Shown: in pieces, positions 8,601-8,693 of the stretch
How the letters are laid out: each line of letters begins with the position of its first letter
Position numbering within the stretch: position 1 is the stretch's first letter
Assembly (NCBI GenBank): GCA_913052545.1
Contig: CAJXEF010000095.1
Location: 1 to 8,693, forward strand
Direction of reading: 5' to 3'
Origin: an uncultured Chloroflexota bacterium
GTDB lineage: Bacteria > Chloroflexota > Dehalococcoidia > UBA3495
Length of the DNA stretch: 8,693 bases
The notes under the pieces: model-generated
What the model saw: the letters and a program-made list of their open reading frames with translations, nothing else
What the model was told of the DNA's origin: nothing
Databases searched by the model: none
Position numbers and translations under genes: made by a program

Positions 8601-8693
8601 AGCGAGAGCGAATTAGATCGATTCTTCTTCGGGAGACAATCACAACGAGATGGCTTATGCATTTCTGATTATAGTCGGCCCAAAAGTGATACA
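5643..8693 (+). CDS. metH: Cobalamin-dependent methionine synthase, 3' end outside window
   Basis: MetH transfers a methyl group from methyltetrahydrofolate through cobalamin to homocysteine, giving methionine in the cytoplasm. The frame is open for 1017 codons to the window edge, against about 1200 for full-length family members. The homocysteine domain (about 5-305) has DGAMGT near the start and zinc ligands Cys233, Cys296 and Cys297 (GGCCGTGPEH). The pterin domain (about 340-600) begins at VGERTNVLGS. The helical cobalamin cap (about 633-711) contains FNANQLIVAEVLQSAESMK. The Rossmann cobalamin domain (about 720-845) has D730-x-H732-x-x-G735 and Ser777/Ser783. A partial reactivation (AdoMet-binding) domain starts near 900, and its RPAPGYP-type motif lies beyond the edge. 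All these residues keep a constant offset from E. coli within each domain (14, then 27), so the alignment is solid. Variant features are Val781 where E. coli has Thr808, and DVCLQDPDRNE in the pterin domain. The ATG at 5643 has only a weak GGA site 5 bases upstream. No in-frame alternative exists before a TGA at 5610-5612. Confidence 0.96.
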   Translation, partial: MNANNRINELKSLLQAGGRILVVDGAMGTAIQGKNLGPVDFGGPEYEGCNEYLIITRPDVISDIHQSYLDSGADIIETNTFGATSVVLAEYDLAHESSRINREAALLARKVADQCSEHGKPRFVAGSMGPTTKTISVTGGITFDELAAAYEEQAIGLIEGGVDLLLLETSQDTINVKAGLNGIDRALAILNLDIPIAVQGTVEPMGTLLAGQDAEALYTSLAHRDLLWIGFNCATGPEFMTDHIRTLASLSRFPIACIPNAGLPDEDGKYNETPEMLANTISRFIESGWVNVIGGCCGTGPEHIRLLSETAQHKSTRIPTVLSETRLSGIEALVVDEDTRPVIVGERTNVLGSRRFRRLINQGSFEEAAEVGRRQIRGGAHVLDVCLQDPDRNELNDVVEFLDQVTKKVKSTIMIDSTDSVVIEEALKRLQGKSIINSINLEDGETRFQAVVPLARSYGAALVVGCIDDDKEQAQAITKERKLEVALRSHKLLTEKYGVPEEDIMFDPLVFPAGTGDQNYIGSAAETIEGVRLIKETLPRTKTILGISNVSFGLPPAGREVFNSVFLYHCVQAGLDMAIVNSELLQRYNSIPEDERKLAENLIWYAGDDPVAAFADHFRDKAPKTSSEDRLSMPLDQRLSMAIIEGSKEGLAEDLDEALQAREPLAIINGPLMDGMDEVGRQFNANQLIVAEVLQSAESMKFAVSHLEPYMDRLDAAVKGKVLLATVKGDVHDIGKNLVEIILSNNGYDVINLGIKVPPQDLIDAYREHNPDIIGLSGLLVKSAQMMVETVRDLRQAGIKPPILVGGAALSNRFTRLRIGPDYDGLVAYAQDAMTGLALANTLRDSDEFQKLSSKIEAETDELLQAEQTRQANTEKDETPVAPAQIDHNFPVPQPPDLRIHTVKDYDLDKIFSYINPQMLYVRHLGYQGRFEDALENGDPSAVELREAVKKVEDILLADSTITASAVFKFFPCNSEGQNLILYDTDSESELDRFFFGRQSQRDGLCISDYSRPKSDT

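Overview
This is a stretch of ordinary bacterial core metabolism with moderate, slightly AT-rich base composition (judged by eye). The genes are densely packed, use Shine-Dalgarno sites and have no introns. The LeuC/LeuD pair is the bacterial long-subunit type. The style of the MetH pterin and cobalamin domains, and a CaiB/BaiF CoA-transferase nearby, would fit an uncultured bacterium such as a marine Chloroflexota (SAR202-like) lineage. That placement is a guess from remembered protein style, not a search result.

Layout. (1) Positions 1-515, + strand: the C-terminal part of a class III (CaiB/BaiF) CoA-transferase whose start lies outside the window. (2) Positions 572-2567, - strand: a two-gene leuC-leuD operon for isopropylmalate isomerase of leucine biosynthesis. 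It converges on the CoA-transferase across a 56-base gap. (3) Positions 2568-2904: a 337-base divergent control region. It holds a good extended -10 promoter for leuCD and only weak promoter candidates for the gene to the right. (4) Positions 2911-5499, + strand: a complete M1 zinc aminopeptidase of the puromycin-sensitive/PepN type. (5) Positions 5500-5642: a 143-base spacer with a convincing promoter. (6) Positions 5643-8693, + strand: a cobalamin-dependent methionine synthase (metH) of at least 1017 codons that runs off the right edge without a stop.

The genes do not form one pathway. leuC and leuD make the two subunits of one enzyme and look translationally coupled. The aminopeptidase recycles peptides to amino acids, and MetH makes methionine, so the shared theme is amino-acid supply. 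I see no mobile element, CRISPR array, RNA gene, toxin-antitoxin pair or defence system, and no evidence for a previously undescribed system. The most interesting details are the variant residues in MetH, the coupled leuC-leuD junction, the triple ATG start of the aminopeptidase and the matching extended -10 promoters.
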